A DNA stretch of 64,000 nt. Source: an uncultured Collinsella sp. Lineage in GTDB: Bacteria > Actinomycetota > Coriobacteriia > Coriobacteriales > Coriobacteriaceae. The DNA lies in assembly GCA_902496945.1 (NCBI GenBank), contig CABVDE010000002.1, positions 44,838 through 108,837 on the forward strand, read 5' to 3'. Positions 7,021-15,111 of the stretch are shown here, in pieces. Position 1 is the stretch's first letter. Each line of letters begins with the position of its first letter. The notes below the pieces were generated by a model. The model made no database searches and was not told the origin of the DNA. It saw only the letters and a program-made list of their open reading frames with translations. The position numbers and the translations under genes are program-made.

Positions 7021-8271
7021 CTACCCAATCTTGCGGATGCTCGGGATCGCCCAGGTGATGCCTGCTAGGATCACCATTGCAGCACCGATGAGCACGAAGC
7101 ACGCGCTTACGCCGATGGCGTCCGCGAACAAGGTCGATGCGACGAGCCCCACGGGCATAGCCCAGCTGCAGACCGCTCCGTACAGACCGAAGACGCGGCC
7201 CATGCACTCGGGATCGACGCGCTCCTGCATGAGCGCCATCTGCGGCGCGCTGTACAGCGGACTCGAGACCCCCATCGCGAACGTAAGCCCCAGAAACACA
7301 ACGAGCGCGGAAGGGGGCACGAGGCCGCCCGCGAGCGTGCCCGCTCCGAAGAGGCCGATGGCCAGCGTGCACGAAAGAGCGCGGTTCTTAAGGCCACCCG
7401 TCGCCCCGATCCAGCCGCTCGCCGCGATCATGCCGACCGAGAACGCGATCTCCGCGATAGCCGACTGCGTAGTGGTGCCCCCAAAATGGTCGAACACCAT
7501 GAGCGGGAACAGCGCGGATATGGGCGAGAACAGGACCGAGAAGGCGAAGCCGATCCAGAGCATGGCGAACAGACCGTGATGGCGTTTGAGCTCGCGGTAC
7601 CCGTTGGCCGTCTCCAATAGGAAGGCCCGCACCGCGCGGTGCGACGCCTCGGCGTTCTCCTCGGGCGTATGGCGCTCGGGCGCCGGCGTCTTGATGCCGG
7701 AGGTCGCCACCGCGATGCTCGCGAGCACCGCCCCGGCGACATCGAGCGCGATCATGAAAGTCAGACCAAACGCCGGGTAGACCGCCGCGGCGATGGCGTT
7801 GCCGATGATATAGCTACCCGACTGCATGAACTGCAGCATGCCCGCCAGCTTGCCGAGCACCTCGGGCGGGGCGATGAGCGGTGTGAGCGCGTTGAAGGCG
7901 GGCGTATGGAGCGTGCTGCCCAGCGCACGGACGAACAGCACCGCCGCCACAACGGCGACAGAAAGGTCGCCCCGAAGCGAGCCGAAGACAAGCGTGAGGC
8001 TCACGGCCGCGATGAAGAGATCGGCGCCGATCATGAGACGCTTGATGGACGTGCGGTCCACGATGGTGCCCGCGAAGGCGCCGAGGAGCGCCATGGGCAA
8101 GAAGGCCGCCAGGCTCACGAACGACAGGGCGCTCGCGGAGCCGGTGGTGAGGGTGACGTGCCAGATGAGACCCATCTGCAGAATGGAGCTCGTGAGCACG
8201 GAGAAGAACTCGCCGATCCAGACGATGGCGAGCGAGCGCTTCCAAGAAGCGCAGGGATTCGGTTGTGTCAT
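7021..8271 (-). CDS. MFS transporter, EntS/MFS_3-like exporter
   Basis: 416 residues with about twelve hydrophobic segments in two halves joined by a charged loop near residues 190-215. The first inter-helix loop carries the MFS motif-A-like GTIVDRTSIKRLMIGAD after helix 2. The second half has GLTFAMGVSSPLYSAPQMAL and ERVDPECMGRVFGLYG, the latter close to the conserved block of EntS/MefA-type drug or siderophore exporters. It probably acts by proton-driven efflux at the inner membrane; substrate unknown. It stands alone with its own terminator and is divergent from the SPFH gene. Confidence 0.85.
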   Translation of the reverse strand: MTQPNPCASWKRSLAIVWIGEFFSVLTSSILQMGLIWHVTLTTGSASALSFVSLAAFLPMALLGAFAGTIVDRTSIKRLMIGADLFIAAVSLTLVFGSLRGDLSVAVVAAVLFVRALGSTLHTPAFNALTPLIAPPEVLGKLAGMLQFMQSGSYIIGNAIAAAVYPAFGLTFMIALDVAGAVLASIAVATSGIKTPAPERHTPEENAEASHRAVRAFLLETANGYRELKRHHGLFAMLWIGFAFSVLFSPISALFPLMVFDHFGGTTTQSAIAEIAFSVGMIAASGWIGATGGLKNRALSCTLAIGLFGAGTLAGGLVPPSALVVFLGLTFAMGVSSPLYSAPQMALMQERVDPECMGRVFGLYGAVCSWAMPVGLVASTLFADAIGVSACFVLIGAAMVILAGITWAIPSIRKIG

Positions 8272-8665
8272 GGAATAATCCTTTGATGCGATCGGTGGTA
8301 TGCAGCGAAGTACCGGTCGCTCACGCGACCGTGGCTAGAGCCAAATCCTCATAGAAGCAAGCATGGTGCAGCTCCCCTTTCCAAATCTAGAGGTAAACCT
8401 TCAGCCGTGAGTGGAGCTATTATAGGGACTTGCGAGCCAAGATGCAACAGGAAGACCTCTACGGAGCGTAGATGCCGGGCGCCCCGAACCACTTATGCCA
8501 TGAGAGACGGCATCCGATTCTCCTTGACTTGGTCTCAATGTGATATCACAATGCAATCAGCAGTCGCACGGACTGCTCGGGGACTCGCCTCCTCCCCATC
8601 GCAATCTGGAGCGCGGCGCCGGGGACGTCACGCAAACGCCGGCGCAGTCATGAAAGGAACTCACA
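8272..8665. other. Divergent intergenic region with a palindromic promoter
   Basis: No gene in 394 nt. For the plus-strand SPFH gene TTGACT (8524-8529) and CACAAT (8547-8552) are 17 nt apart. A perfect 12-nt palindrome TGTGATATCACA (8539-8550) overlaps the spacer and -10, which is where a dimeric repressor would bind. A small hairpin GGTCGC/GCGACC lies near 8316-8331. Confidence 0.5.
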
Positions 8666-9685
8666 ATGAGCGTGGAAAAGCAACTCAAGGCCAAGTCGGG
8701 CTACGGCATGCTCGTCGCCGTGGCGGTGGCGCTCATCGTCATCATCGGCCTCTTTATCTGGAGCACCATCGGGCTCGCGAGCACGCCCGACGGCGTCGAC
8801 GCGCCCGCAGTCTACGGATGGGGGCTCGGCCTCAGCATCCTCGCGTTTTGCCTGTGGTTCATCCCACTCAACGGATTCTTCTCGCTGCAGCCCGGCCAGG
8901 CGCGCGTGTGCATCCTGTTCGGCAAGTACGTGGGCACCGTCCGCGACGAGGGCTTCTTCTGGGCCAACCCGTTCTTTAGCAAGAGCATGGGCGGATCGGC
9001 CGGGATCGGCGAGATGATCGAGCTCGAGATGAGCGATTCCAAGGCCGCCAAGGCCGCGGCGCAGAAGGCCGCCAAGGGCAACCCCACCACTATCTCCACC
9101 CGCGTGCGCACCCTGAATGGCGAGCGCCTGAAGGTCAACGACAAAATGGGCAACCCCATCGAGATCGCAACCGTCGTGGTGTGGCACGTCGCCGATACCG
9201 CCAAGGCGCTCTTCGACGTCGACGACTACCAGAGCTATGTCGCCATGCAGGCCGAGACGGCGCTGCGCCACGTGGCGAGCGTGTACGCCTACGACCATCT
9301 TGAGGACGAGTCCGATGCCGCCGGCGCCATCACGCTGCGCGCCAATGTGGAAGAGGTCTCCGAAGCCCTGCGCCGCGAGCTCGCGATGCGCCTGGCACCC
9401 GCCGGCGTGGATGTCGACGACGCCCGCCTCACCCATCTTGCCTACTCCCCCGAGATCGCCCAGGCGATGCTGCGCCGCCAGCAGGCCGAGGCCGTCATCG
9501 CCGCGCGCAAGAAGATCGTCGAGGGCGCGGTTTCCATGGTCGACATGGCCGTGAAGGAGATGGCTGCCGGCGGCACCATCGAGCTGGACGACGAGCGCAA
9601 GGCGCAGATGGCCAGCAACCTCATGGTGGTGCTCTGCGGTGAATCCGAGGCGCACCCGGTGCTCAACGCAGGCTCGCTGTACTAA
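8666..9685 (+). CDS. SPFH/band 7 domain membrane protein
   Basis: 339 residues. Two transmembrane helices lie near residues 14-36 and 50-72, then comes the SPFH domain beginning LQPGQARVCILFGKYVGTVR. The C-terminal half is rich in Ala/Glu/Lys and likely coiled-coil (MLRRQQAEAVIAARKKIVEG). Proteins of this prohibitin/flotillin-like group oligomerise on the membrane and organise microdomains or respond to envelope stress. ATG follows GAAAGGA. A small DNA-binding protein gene begins 63 nt later, probably in the same transcript. Confidence 0.85.
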   Translation: MSVEKQLKAKSGYGMLVAVAVALIVIIGLFIWSTIGLASTPDGVDAPAVYGWGLGLSILAFCLWFIPLNGFFSLQPGQARVCILFGKYVGTVRDEGFFWANPFFSKSMGGSAGIGEMIELEMSDSKAAKAAAQKAAKGNPTTISTRVRTLNGERLKVNDKMGNPIEIATVVVWHVADTAKALFDVDDYQSYVAMQAETALRHVASVYAYDHLEDESDAAGAITLRANVEEVSEALRRELAMRLAPAGVDVDDARLTHLAYSPEIAQAMLRRQQAEAVIAARKKIVEGAVSMVDMAVKEMAAGGTIELDDERKAQMASNLMVVLCGESEAHPVLNAGSLY

Positions 9686-9748
9686 CCCCAACACCAATGA
9701 GTAATTTGGGACGGGTGCAGAATTGCACATTCGACAAGAAGGCACGTC

Positions 9749-9940
9749 ATGGCACGCAAGCAGTATCCACTCCGTATAGACCCCGCTATCTGGGAGGCCG
9801 TCCAACGCTGGGCGGACGATGAGATGCGCAGCGCCAACGGTCAGGTGGAATGGATCTTGCGAGACGCCCTCAAACGCGCGGGAAGGCTGCCAAAGAAAGA
9901 GCCCTCGTCCAAGAACGCGCCCAAAGGCGAGGAGGGCTAA
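9749..9940 (+). CDS. Small Arc-type ribbon-helix-helix protein
   Basis: 63 residues. KQYPLRIDPAIWEAVQRWAD followed by SANGQVEWILRDALKRAG matches the strand-helix-helix layout of Arc/MetJ-like DNA-binding dimers; a Lys/Glu-rich tail follows. ATG is preceded by AGAAGG. Its place directly behind the SPFH gene suggests a partner or autoregulator of that operon. No toxin gene is adjacent. The fold assignment is good, the role inferred. Confidence 0.75.
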   Translation: MARKQYPLRIDPAIWEAVQRWADDEMRSANGQVEWILRDALKRAGRLPKKEPSSKNAPKGEEG

Positions 9941-9954
9941 GCCGGGAAGACAGG

Positions 9955-10055
9955 GCTCGGCCGCTGCCGACTTCGGGGCAAAGCCGCGCTCTGCCTCGCC
10001 AGCGCCGAGGCAGAGCTGAGCCCCGCCGCTCCAAAGTCGAGCCGAGCGGCGGGGC
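9955..10055 (+). promoter_or_regulatory. Structure D: mutually exclusive GC-rich stems
   Basis: Directly after the RHH gene, GCTCGGC (9955-9961) pairs with GCCGAGC (10041-10047), CGACTTCGG partly with CCAAAGTCG inside it, and GCTCTGCCTCG with CGAGGCAGAGC (about 9988-10016) at the centre. Alternatively GCCCCGCCGCTC (10020-10031) forms a perfect 12-bp stem with GAGCGGCGGGGC (10044-10055), which would break the outer arm. A conventional terminator follows at 10102. It could be a folded 3' UTR or a small RNA. Confidence 0.4.
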
Positions 10056-10101
10056 CAACACCAACCCAAAGCAAGCTCGCCCCCTCTATACGCACCAACC
10101 A

Positions 10102-10138
10102 GTCCCCGGAGGCATCCGCCTTTGGGGACCGTTCTTTT
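10102..10138 (+). terminator. Terminator of the SPFH-RHH transcript
   Basis: GTCCCC-GG-AGGC pairs with GCCT-TT-GGGGAC (10102-10129), followed by the T-rich CGTTCTTTTC on the plus strand. Confidence 0.75.
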
Positions 10139-10154
10139 CCCAGCTAGATGTCGT

Positions 10155-10214
10155 ATATAAAGCCTTTTGACAGCTCGATTTTGCCCCGTGGGGGTCAAAT
10201 ATAAAGACCTTTGA
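10155..10214 (+). promoter_or_regulatory. Paired direct-repeat operator ahead of the first XRE gene
   Basis: ATATAAAGCCTTTTGA (10155-10170) recurs as ATATAAAGACCTTTGA (10199-10214), 44 nt apart, about four helical turns, in an A/T-rich island within GC-rich DNA. The second copy lies about 70 nt before the XRE start codon. This looks like a two-site operator or activator site; autoregulation by the XRE protein is an inference. Confidence 0.45.
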
Positions 10215-10286
10215 TGGTACGATGCTCGCGTCAATGACATGGTGGCTCTCGACAGGGGTCACCCCGACCCTCTAGGGAGCAAACGC

Positions 10287-10907
10287 ATGGAGCTGGGCTC
10301 GCACATCAAGGAGCATCGCACGGAGCTCGGACTGTCCCAAGACGATCTGGCGGAGCGCATCTACGTGTCGCGCCAGACCATCAGCAACTGGGAGTGCGGC
10401 CGTACGTATCCGGATGTCCAGAGCCTGCTGCTGCTTTCCAACGTGTTCGGGGTGACCGTGGACTCCCTCATCAAAGGAGATGTGGAAACCATGGCACAGG
10501 TAATGAACGAAGCGGTCAAGAAGTACAACGCCCTCTCCACAATCACGGTCGTGAGCGCGGTCGTGTTTTTGGTGCTGAGCGCGTGGGCGGCGTTCCAGTT
10601 CGAATGGGGCTGGGGCATGCACATCGCGCCCACCGCGGCGTTTGCCGCCGTGGCGCTCGTCGTGATGCTCGTGGCGTTCGTGTATATGGAACGCATGAAG
10701 AAGCAGCACGACCTCGTCACGTACCGCGAGGTGTTGGCGTTTAGCCGCGGCGAGCAGGTCGATCGCGACACGCTCGAGGGGCGCCGTGAGCGCGAGATGA
10801 ACCCTTGGGTCAAGGGCACGCGCAACGCGGTGCAGATCATCATCGGCGCCATCGCCGGCGGACTGGTGGGCGTCGGCATCGGCATGCTCGCCAAGATGCT
10901 GAGTTAA
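10287..10907 (+). CDS. XRE-family regulator fused to a membrane domain (copy 1)
   Basis: 206 residues. An N-terminal Cro/C1 helix-turn-helix (LGLSQDDLAERIYVSRQTIS then NWECGRTYPDVQSL, residues 13-46) is followed by a linker, two transmembrane helices (about 82-100 and 108-128), a charged stretch, and a third C-terminal helix (about 180-200, IIIGAIAGGLVGVGIGMLA). This is a membrane-tethered or envelope-sensing transcription factor design. The ATG at 10287 is chosen because the HTH starts at once. A paralogue lies 650 nt downstream. Confidence 0.85.
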   Translation: MELGSHIKEHRTELGLSQDDLAERIYVSRQTISNWECGRTYPDVQSLLLLSNVFGVTVDSLIKGDVETMAQVMNEAVKKYNALSTITVVSAVVFLVLSAWAAFQFEWGWGMHIAPTAAFAAVALVVMLVAFVYMERMKKQHDLVTYREVLAFSRGEQVDRDTLEGRREREMNPWVKGTRNAVQIIIGAIAGGLVGVGIGMLAKMLS

Positions 10908-10950
10908 AAGCGCGGGTACGCACCCGTTCCCCGAAATGGTATCCCCCTTA

Positions 10951-10985
10951 GCCCCCATTCTGAAGATGTATGCCAGAATGGGGGC
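10951..10985 (+). promoter_or_regulatory. Perfect 12-bp hairpin ahead of a small membrane-protein gene
   Basis: GCCCCCATTCTG (10951-10962) pairs perfectly with CAGAATGGGGGC (10974-10985) around an 11-nt loop, ending about 12 nt before the AGGAGGT ribosome site of the gene at 11008. No T-run follows, so it is more likely a cis-acting mRNA hairpin or a read-through barrier than a simple terminator. Confidence 0.5.
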
Positions 10986-11007
10986 GATTCCCGTTAGGAG
11001 GTGCCCC

Positions 11008-11361
11008 ATGAACGTCACCGTACGCGCGTCCCTCATCGCATTGATCGCAATCGTTGGCGCCTGCTGGGCAATCCCCGTCCTCCTGGTGAGCATCGTCCCA
11101 TCCGATGCCGGCATGATCGCCATGATGGCGCTGATCTACCTCGTGCTCCCCGCAACTGCAATCACCCTCGGCCTGCTCGCCGCGAACTCCGCGAGGACGC
11201 TCTTCTGGGTACCCGCAGCGCTCGGAATCGGACCCGCGCTCCTGTTTCCCCTCGCGGTCGAGGGCAGCCGGGACCTTGCGTTCCATGGGGTTGCCTATAC
11301 CGCAATCGGCTACGCCGCCATGGGCCTGCGCACTTGGACGATTGCTCGACAACATCGCTAA
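11008..11361 (+). CDS. Small four-helix membrane protein of unknown function
   Basis: 117 residues, almost wholly hydrophobic: helices near residues 5-26, 34-54, 60-80 and 90-107, with short polar turns. The ATG at 11008 is preceded by AGGAGGTGCCCC, a strong ribosome site, which rules out the longer frame from 10936. No family recognised. It lies between the two XRE membrane regulators and could belong to the same regulatory unit. A 9-bp hairpin (GCCATCGCC/GGCGATGGC, 11362-11410) follows it. Confidence 0.65.
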   Translation: MNVTVRASLIALIAIVGACWAIPVLLVSIVPSDAGMIAMMALIYLVLPATAITLGLLAANSARTLFWVPAALGIGPALLFPLAVEGSRDLAFHGVAYTAIGYAAMGLRTWTIARQHR

Positions 11362-11557
11362 GCCATCGCCCCGCAAGCCTCCACAAGCCAGATCTCCCCG
11401 CGGCGATGGCACGCATCGCAGCAACAATCATGCAGGTAAACCCCGCGCAAAACAGTTTTTGCAGCGGTCGGCGGGCCTTGCCGCATATGATGTACAACAG
11501 ATTCGATAGCGCACCCGATGTGTTCGCGGGACGCTCCTTCACGACCGGGAGGTGACG

Positions 11558-12622
11558 ATGGACATCAGCAACCAGATAAAGACGAGGCGCGAGGCGATGG
11601 GGCTCTCCCAAGAACAGCTCGCCGAGAAACTCTACGTGTCGCGTCAGACGATCTCGAACTGGGAGCGGGACAAGACGTATCCGGACGTCCAGAGCCTGCT
11701 CATGCTGAGCATCCTATTCGGCACCTCCATAGACACGCTCGTGAAGGGAGACGTGACCGTTATGGAAGAGGCAGTCGAAAGAGATCGCAAGCGCATGGGA
11801 ACGCGGATGCTATGGCTGGCCGTGCTGATGCTGGCGTTGCTGGCGGTGGCGTTCGCACTGATACTGTCGCCGGCGTTTAACTGGATGGAGGGCACCTGGG
11901 GCGCCGGCGTCGCCGCGGCTGCGGCGTTCCTGCCGGCGATAGCGGCGCTTGTTGTCGCGACCGTCCTCGAGCGCATCAAGCGCGAGAACGACCTGGTGAC
12001 ATACCGCGAGATCCTCGCTGTCCGCAATGCAGGCAGGTGCTTTACGGCCACAAGCACGATAGTTTCAACAACAAGATGCAGTGCCCCAGAGCCCCTAGCA
12101 GTCGACGATGGTCTTGCCGATCATGATGTTGAGGATCTCGACGTCGGTATCCTTCATGCCAACGCGGCCCACATAGCCCATGCTGGCGATCGTCTCTTCC
12201 ACCGTATCCTGAATCAGGCCCTCTCCGGCACGGAAGCCACGCCCCTGCATGGCCATGTCATGTCCCAGAATCGCCGCATCAACGGCAGCGGAAATCTTGG
12301 CGGCGCAGCTTGCCTTGGCGCCATCGCACACGATGCCGCCCACGTTACCGAGCGTATTGGAGACCGTCGCGCCGATCTGCTCGCGCGTGCCACCGCACAG
12401 CCAGGTAATCGCCGCGCCGGCACCGCACGCAGCGCAAATAGCACCGCAAAACGCCGAGAGCGCACCAATATAGCTCTTGATATGCACGGCAATAAGATCA
12501 GACAGCATCACGGCGCGCACCAGGCGCTCGTGGTCGCAGCGCAGGTAATCGGCATATTCCATAACGGGCAACGCACAGGTAATACCCTGGTTGCCCGAGC
12601 CGCACACAATGGCGACCGGTAG
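11558..12622 (+). pseudogene. XRE-family membrane regulator (copy 2) with rearranged 3' end
   Basis: The first about 155 residues are paralogous to the gene at 10287: HTH at 13-46 (MGLSQEQLAEKLYVSRQTIS), two transmembrane helices near 84-104 and 114-136, and the shared DLVTYREIL. Just after that block, at about 12020, homology ends. The frame then stays open without a stop through 200 codons of low-quality sequence antisense to the cysteine desulfidase gene, to 12622. The normal charged segment and third helix are lost. So a deletion removed the original C-terminus and stop. The protein may still be made with a meaningless tail. ATG at 11558 follows GGGAGG. Confidence 0.65.
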
Positions 12623-13408
12623 CGCACAGCCGTTCATACGGGCGTCAGACCCGGCGGCCGCACGCGCACGCGCACGGCAGGCGACATCGTCGGCGCGAGC
12701 GCCCAGCAGCGTACGGCCCACCTCGGCGCCCCAAGCGTTCACCAAGCCCTCGGCGCTAATAGCGCCGTTCAGCTCAATCTGACGCTCAACGGCAGCGCGG
12801 GCGCCCTCGATGTCGCCGTCCTCGATAAAGTCAATGATAGACTCAATCGACATGGGCGTATCGGCGGCACGCTCGGCCACGATGCGCTCGGCGCAGGCGG
12901 CACACTCCCCCGCCGACTTGCCACACATCGGAATGCCATCGAGTGTATGGCACGTAACATTGGTGTGATGGTCGGTGATCTCGACGACCGCAGTATGACC
13001 TCCGGCCGTGGCAGTCACCTTAATGTAGAGGTTGGGCACACCCTCGACAAGCGACACATCGCAGTAGTCGGCATCGGAGAGCAGCTCGGTCACGCGAGCA
13101 CGGTCTGCATCGCCAACACTCTCGAGCACCTCGAGCGCGCTCTTGGCGTCACCGCCCACGGCACCCAGCACGGCCGCGGCCTCAATACCGTGCATACCGC
13201 CCGAGTTGGGCACGGTCACGCTCTTTACGTTCTTGATGATGTTGCCTGAGCAGGCAACATCCATATGCTCTGGTTCGCAACCGAGCGTCTGGCTCGCCAG
13301 CGCCGCCGCATAGGCAACGGCAATGGGCTCGGTGCAGCCGAGCGCACAGACAAGCTCGCGGTTCAAAACATCACAAAACGCGGCATCACGGATGGAATCG
13401 GTAGGCAT
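12095..13408 (-). CDS. cyuA: L-cysteine desulfidase / UPF0597 family
   Basis: 437 residues of the serine-dehydratase-alpha-like UPF0597 family, which converts L-cysteine to pyruvate, ammonia and sulfide using an oxygen-sensitive Fe-S cluster. Seen: ALGCTEPIAVAYAAALA near residue 22 (first cluster Cys), CSGNIIKNVKSVTVPNS near 51, CGSGNQGIT near 272, and the Cys-rich C-terminal part with CGAICAACGAG and GGIVCDGAKASCAAK near 318-368. Length is normal. It stands alone, and its 3' end is overlapped antisense by the broken XRE gene. In E. coli the homologue is cysteine-induced; no regulator is visible here. Confidence 0.85.
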   Translation of the reverse strand: MPTDSIRDAAFCDVLNRELVCALGCTEPIAVAYAAALASQTLGCEPEHMDVACSGNIIKNVKSVTVPNSGGMHGIEAAAVLGAVGGDAKSALEVLESVGDADRARVTELLSDADYCDVSLVEGVPNLYIKVTATAGGHTAVVEITDHHTNVTCHTLDGIPMCGKSAGECAACAERIVAERAADTPMSIESIIDFIEDGDIEGARAAVERQIELNGAISAEGLVNAWGAEVGRTLLGARADDVACRARARAAAGSDARMNGCALPVAIVCGSGNQGITCALPVMEYADYLRCDHERLVRAVMLSDLIAVHIKSYIGALSAFCGAICAACGAGAAITWLCGGTREQIGATVSNTLGNVGGIVCDGAKASCAAKISAAVDAAILGHDMAMQGRGFRAGEGLIQDTVEETIASMGYVGRVGMKDTDVEILNIMIGKTIVDC

Positions 13409-13675
13409 AGGTATCTCCTACATGTATAACGGGTTGCTCTCGCAAGTATCAACTTCTCCATTTGATAACAAGGCACCAAAAACCGCAAGTCGAGTTCCGG
13501 CAGACGGCCGCCAGAAGCAAATTGGCGGCATTTTTCGTGATGGGCTGATGTTCGTGTCCGCTAAAGCGTTTGACCAAAAAACGCCCGAGTGTTTAGGCAA
13601 AAGACGCGCTATCATGCAGTCGAACGCGGTAAAACCTTTAGCAATTCCGCCGCACGGACCAGAGAGGAACCACTC

Positions 13676-14143
13676 ATGAAGATCGGTATCGGCAACGACC
13701 ACGCCGCCGTCGAGCTCAAGAACATCATTTCCGAGCACCTGAAGGAGCGCGGCTGCGAGGTCGTGAACTTTGGCACCGACACCTCCGAGAGCTTTGATTA
13801 CCCCATCGCCGGCTACAAGGTGGGCAAAGCTGTAGCCAACGGCGACGTCGATCTGGGCATCCTGATCTGCGGCACCGGTGTCGGGATTAGCTTGGCCGCC
13901 AACAAGGTCGAGGGCGTTCGTGCCGTCGTGTGCTCCGAGCCCTTCAGCGCCAAGCTCTCGCGCATGCACAACAACACCAACGTGCTCGCCTTTGGCGCCC
14001 GCGTCGTGGGCTCCGAGCTCGCCAAGATGATCGTCGACGAGTGGCTCGATGCCGAGTTCGAGGGCGGCCGTCACGAGCGTCGCGTCGATCTCCTTAACGA
14101 GATCGACCAGACCCGCGGCCTCAAGGTCGTCGACGAGGCTTAA
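13676..14143 (+). CDS. rpiB: Ribose-5-phosphate isomerase B
   Basis: 155 residues of the LacA/RpiB family interconverting ribose 5-phosphate and ribulose 5-phosphate in the pentose phosphate pathway. GIGNDHAAVELKNII at the N-terminus contains the conserved DHA, ICGTGVGISLAANKVEGVRA near 63 carries the active-site Cys and anion-binding loop, and HNNTNVLAFGARVVG near 97 is typical. ATG at 13676 is preceded by GAGAGGA. Monocistronic with a strong terminator. Confidence 0.92.
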   Translation: MKIGIGNDHAAVELKNIISEHLKERGCEVVNFGTDTSESFDYPIAGYKVGKAVANGDVDLGILICGTGVGISLAANKVEGVRAVVCSEPFSAKLSRMHNNTNVLAFGARVVGSELAKMIVDEWLDAEFEGGRHERRVDLLNEIDQTRGLKVVDEA

Positions 14144-14170
14144 AGCACTCAAACCCACAAGCTAGCAGCA

Positions 14171-14210
14171 AGGGGCCCGCTCGGAACACATCCGAGCGGG
14201 CCCCTCTTAG
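14171..14210 (+). terminator. rpiB terminator
   Basis: GGGGCCCGCTCGGA pairs with TCCGAGCGGGCCCC over a 5-nt loop (14172-14204), followed by TCTTAGTT. Confidence 0.85.
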
Positions 14211-14245
14211 TTGATTTCGAGGCATATCCCAAAATTCTACTGATA

Positions 14246-14283
14246 TATAAAAGGAGCGCCGCGGATGGAGTTCCGCGGCGCCC
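14246..14283 (-). terminator. ndk terminator
   Basis: On the minus strand GCGCCGCGGA pairs with TCCGCGGCGC and is followed by TCCTTTTATAT, 40 nt past the ndk stop codon. Confidence 0.85.
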
Positions 14284-14321
14284 AAGCCACACGCTAACAG
14301 CTTTAAGGAGTCAAAGCTGGT

Positions 14322-14726
14322 TTAGCCAAAGAAGCGCTTGATCTCGATCTCGGCGTTCTCCAGGCAGTCGGAGCCGTGGATCACGTTGGCGTTGACATCG
14401 ACGGCAAAGTCGCCGCGGATGGTGCCGGGAGCGGCATCAAGCGGGTTGGTAGCACCCATAAGGGTGCGCATCTTAGCAACAGCAAAAGGACCGGAAACGA
14501 CCATCTTGACAACCGGACCACTCGTCATAAAGTCACAGAGGCGACCAAAGAAGGGCTTATCGTTGAGGTGGGCGTAATGCTCCTCGACGGTGGCGCGCTC
14601 AAGCGTGGTCATCTCCATGCGCTCGATAACAAGGCCGCTGCGCTCAATACGAGCAACGATCTCGCCGATCTTGCGATCGCGCACGGCGTCGGGCTTAATC
14701 ATGATGAAGGTCTTCTCGATAGCCAT
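14322..14726 (-). CDS. ndk: Nucleoside diphosphate kinase
   Basis: 134 residues, the usual size. It transfers the gamma phosphate from ATP to NDPs through a phosphohistidine. FIMIKPDAVRDRKIGEIVAR at the N-terminus, GATNPLDAAPGTIRGDFA near 90-107 and NVIHGSD with the catalytic His near 114-120 are diagnostic. The start MAIEKTF at 14726 is chosen over an upstream in-frame Met because homology begins there and GAAAGG lies 8 nt before it. Monocistronic. Confidence 0.95.
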   Translation of the reverse strand: MAIEKTFIMIKPDAVRDRKIGEIVARIERSGLVIERMEMTTLERATVEEHYAHLNDKPFFGRLCDFMTSGPVVKMVVSGPFAVAKMRTLMGATNPLDAAPGTIRGDFAVDVNANVIHGSDCLENAEIEIKRFFG

Positions 14727-15111
14727 AAGGTAGCCTTTCAAGTAGGTTCGCGCGTGCCCAAGTCCCATTCCGGCACCCGCCTGGACTGCATCGTAACAGA
14801 GATTTAGCTGCAGTTAAACAAAAAGCTGTCTATTGGAACGTTACAATTTATTGAAGCGTTCCATATGTGTCACTTCTGTTTCGAAGCCTGACTAGCGTAT
14901 CATCCGGCCGCCCATCAACGACATCGAACCGAGCGGACGGTCGGTTGACGCCCGTGAATGCACTCCCTTCACAACCTGCCCAAAGGTCCTACAGAAGTTC
15001 TCGACAAGCTCCTCCCCCATGGCTACAAAATACGGACGCCCGCATCAGCAGACGCCCGTAAGAGCAAAAACGGTTTATCAATTAACGGCCGTGTCAGCTC
15101 CGGCCATACCT
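14727..15111. other. Intergenic stretch between ndk and argH
   Basis: This 385-nt stretch holds the ndk promoter side and the argH 3' side. A hairpin TGGAACGTT/AGCGTTCCA lies at 14834-14863, and a short GGCC/GGCC stem near 15086-15105 may end argH. No convincing gene or known RNA was seen. Confidence 0.3.
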
